Shown here piece after piece: positions 6,262 to 6,910 of a DNA stretch of 6,910 nt. Source of the DNA: Pseudomonadota bacterium (GTDB lineage: Bacteria; Pseudomonadota; Alphaproteobacteria; Rhizobiales; Hyphomicrobiaceae); NCBI GenBank assembly GCA_023392135.1, contig JAEVZQ010000256.1:1-6910 (forward strand), in the 5' to 3' direction. The stretch's first letter is position 1; every line of letters begins with the position of its first letter. A program made the translations under genes and the position numbers. The notes under the pieces were generated by a model. The model made no database searches. It was not told the DNA's origin and worked only from the letters and a program-made list of their open reading frames with translations.

Positions 6262-6910
6262 TTATCCTGCCGCCGCGAGGAGCGCCTTGAACATGTCATC
6301 GATCGTTGCGATCAGCCGCGAAGTCGCCTGATAGGATCGCTCGAGACCGAGCAGGATCGTCATTTCCTCATCGAGATTGACACCGGTTGCGTTGGACAGA
6401 GCTTCTGACGACCGCTCGAGAACCGTCTGCCTATAATTCAGATCGGTACTGGACGACAGACGAGCTTCCTGCAGCCACGCCACGGAATCAGCGGCGAAGC
6501 CCGCAATTGAGTCAGAGCCAGCAAGTCCGGAATTCGGATAGAACGCGCGCTGCGCAGCCATGCTTTCCAGCAACTCATGAAGTCTTCCGGAGAAACTGGC
6601 CGCCCCACTCGGGTTGTAATTGTAATTCAGACCCGCTATGCCCCCGTCGCGCAGCTTGGTGGCACTCCCTCCCTGCGCGGGATCGACGCTCGGATTGACC
6701 ATTATCTGGCCCGCAAGCCCAACCACGAGCGTCCCAGATGCCGGCACAGCCGCGGCAGAAGGATATGTGAAAAGACCCGGCGCATCGGGAAGGATCGGAG
6801 CTGCGCTCTGGTCGCTTTCGACGAACGTCTCGATGAGACCGCGGGCAATCTCATCGAGCTGTGTTTGATATCTTGTGGCGAACTCATCACGGACCGAAGC
6901 AAGCCCTGCC
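6262..6910 (-). CDS. flgK: Flagellar hook-associated protein 1 (FlgK), C-terminal part, cut by the window edge
   Basis: FlgK is the first of two junction proteins linking the hook to the flagellin filament; it is exported through the flagellar type III apparatus. The frame stays open from the right edge, so the 215 residues visible are only the C-terminal part. The best marker is the end of the protein, around visible residues 176-195, GVNLDEEMTILLGLERSYQA, followed by a helix ending DMFKALLAAAG. This matches the C-terminal D0 helix of FlgK, where NLDEE and a following YQA are typical. A GTG lies in frame at 6745-6747, but coherent FlgK-like sequence (for example QTQLDEIARGLIETF) continues upstream of it, so it is not the true start. 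The gene ends in TAA, six bases before flgL, and that junction carries the flgL ribosome binding site. Position immediately before flgL supports the call independently. Confidence 0.93.
   Translation of the reverse strand, partial: AGLASVRDEFATRYQTQLDEIARGLIETFVESDQSAAPILPDAPGLFTYPSAAAVPASGTLVVGLAGQIMVNPSVDPAQGGSATKLRDGGIAGLNYNYNPSGAASFSGRLHELLESMAAQRAFYPNSGLAGSDSIAGFAADSVAWLQEARLSSSTDLNYRQTVLERSSEALSNATGVNLDEEMTILLGLERSYQATSRLIATIDDMFKALLAAAG
6265..6268 (-). promoter_or_regulatory. Ribosome binding site of flgL at the end of flgK
   Basis: The minus strand reads GCAGGATAACCGGCGATG here. AGGA lies in the last sense codons of flgK, immediately before its TAA, and nine bases before the flgL ATG. 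This spacing supports the chosen flgL start and suggests that ribosomes finishing flgK assist initiation on flgL. Confidence 0.6.

Overview
The window is a piece of a flagellar gene cluster from an alphaproteobacterium, most likely a member of the Hyphomicrobiales (Rhizobiales). All genes lie on the minus strand, so transcription runs from position 6910 towards 1. The order flgK-flgL-flaF-flbT-flgD-fliQ-flhA-fliR, followed by a stand-alone rod-binding FlgJ-type gene and a FlgN-like gene, is the order I recall for rhizobia and Brucella. The flaF-flbT pair, the short FlgD without a C-terminal domain and the rhizobial character of FlhA point the same way. I cannot name a genus from the sequence alone.

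Layout in transcription order. Hook-filament junction: the 3' part of flgK (6262-6910, cut by the window edge) and flgL (5209-6255). Flagellin control: flaF (4825-5184) and flbT (4388-4828). Hook cap: flgD (3993-4388). Export gate: fliQ (3724-3990), flhA (1599-3692, or from 3704) and fliR (847-1602). Accessory assembly genes: a rod-binding protein (453-812), a FlgN-like putative chaperone (91-453) and the first 31 codons of a small membrane or exported protein (1-94), cut by the other window edge.

The genes are packed tightly. Junctions are 4-base overlaps, a 1-base overlap, or gaps of at most 34 bases, so there is no non-coding stretch over 300 bases. I see no promoter, intrinsic terminator, tRNA, mobile element, CRISPR or attachment site. 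The cluster is probably read as one long transcript from a promoter outside the window, with translational coupling at many junctions. Several genes seem to use non-ATG starts: TTG for fliR and the rod-binding gene, GTG for flbT, and possibly GTG for the FlgN-like gene.

Together the genes serve one pathway. FlhA, FliQ and FliR form membrane parts of the flagellar type III export apparatus. FlgD caps the growing hook. FlgK and FlgL join hook to filament, and the FlgN-like protein could be their chaperone. The rod-binding protein would help rod assembly, and FlaF and FlbT tune flagellin production. This is ordinary conserved flagellar content, and I found no convincing undescribed system. The least-characterised parts are the FlgN-like gene and the truncated gene after it.
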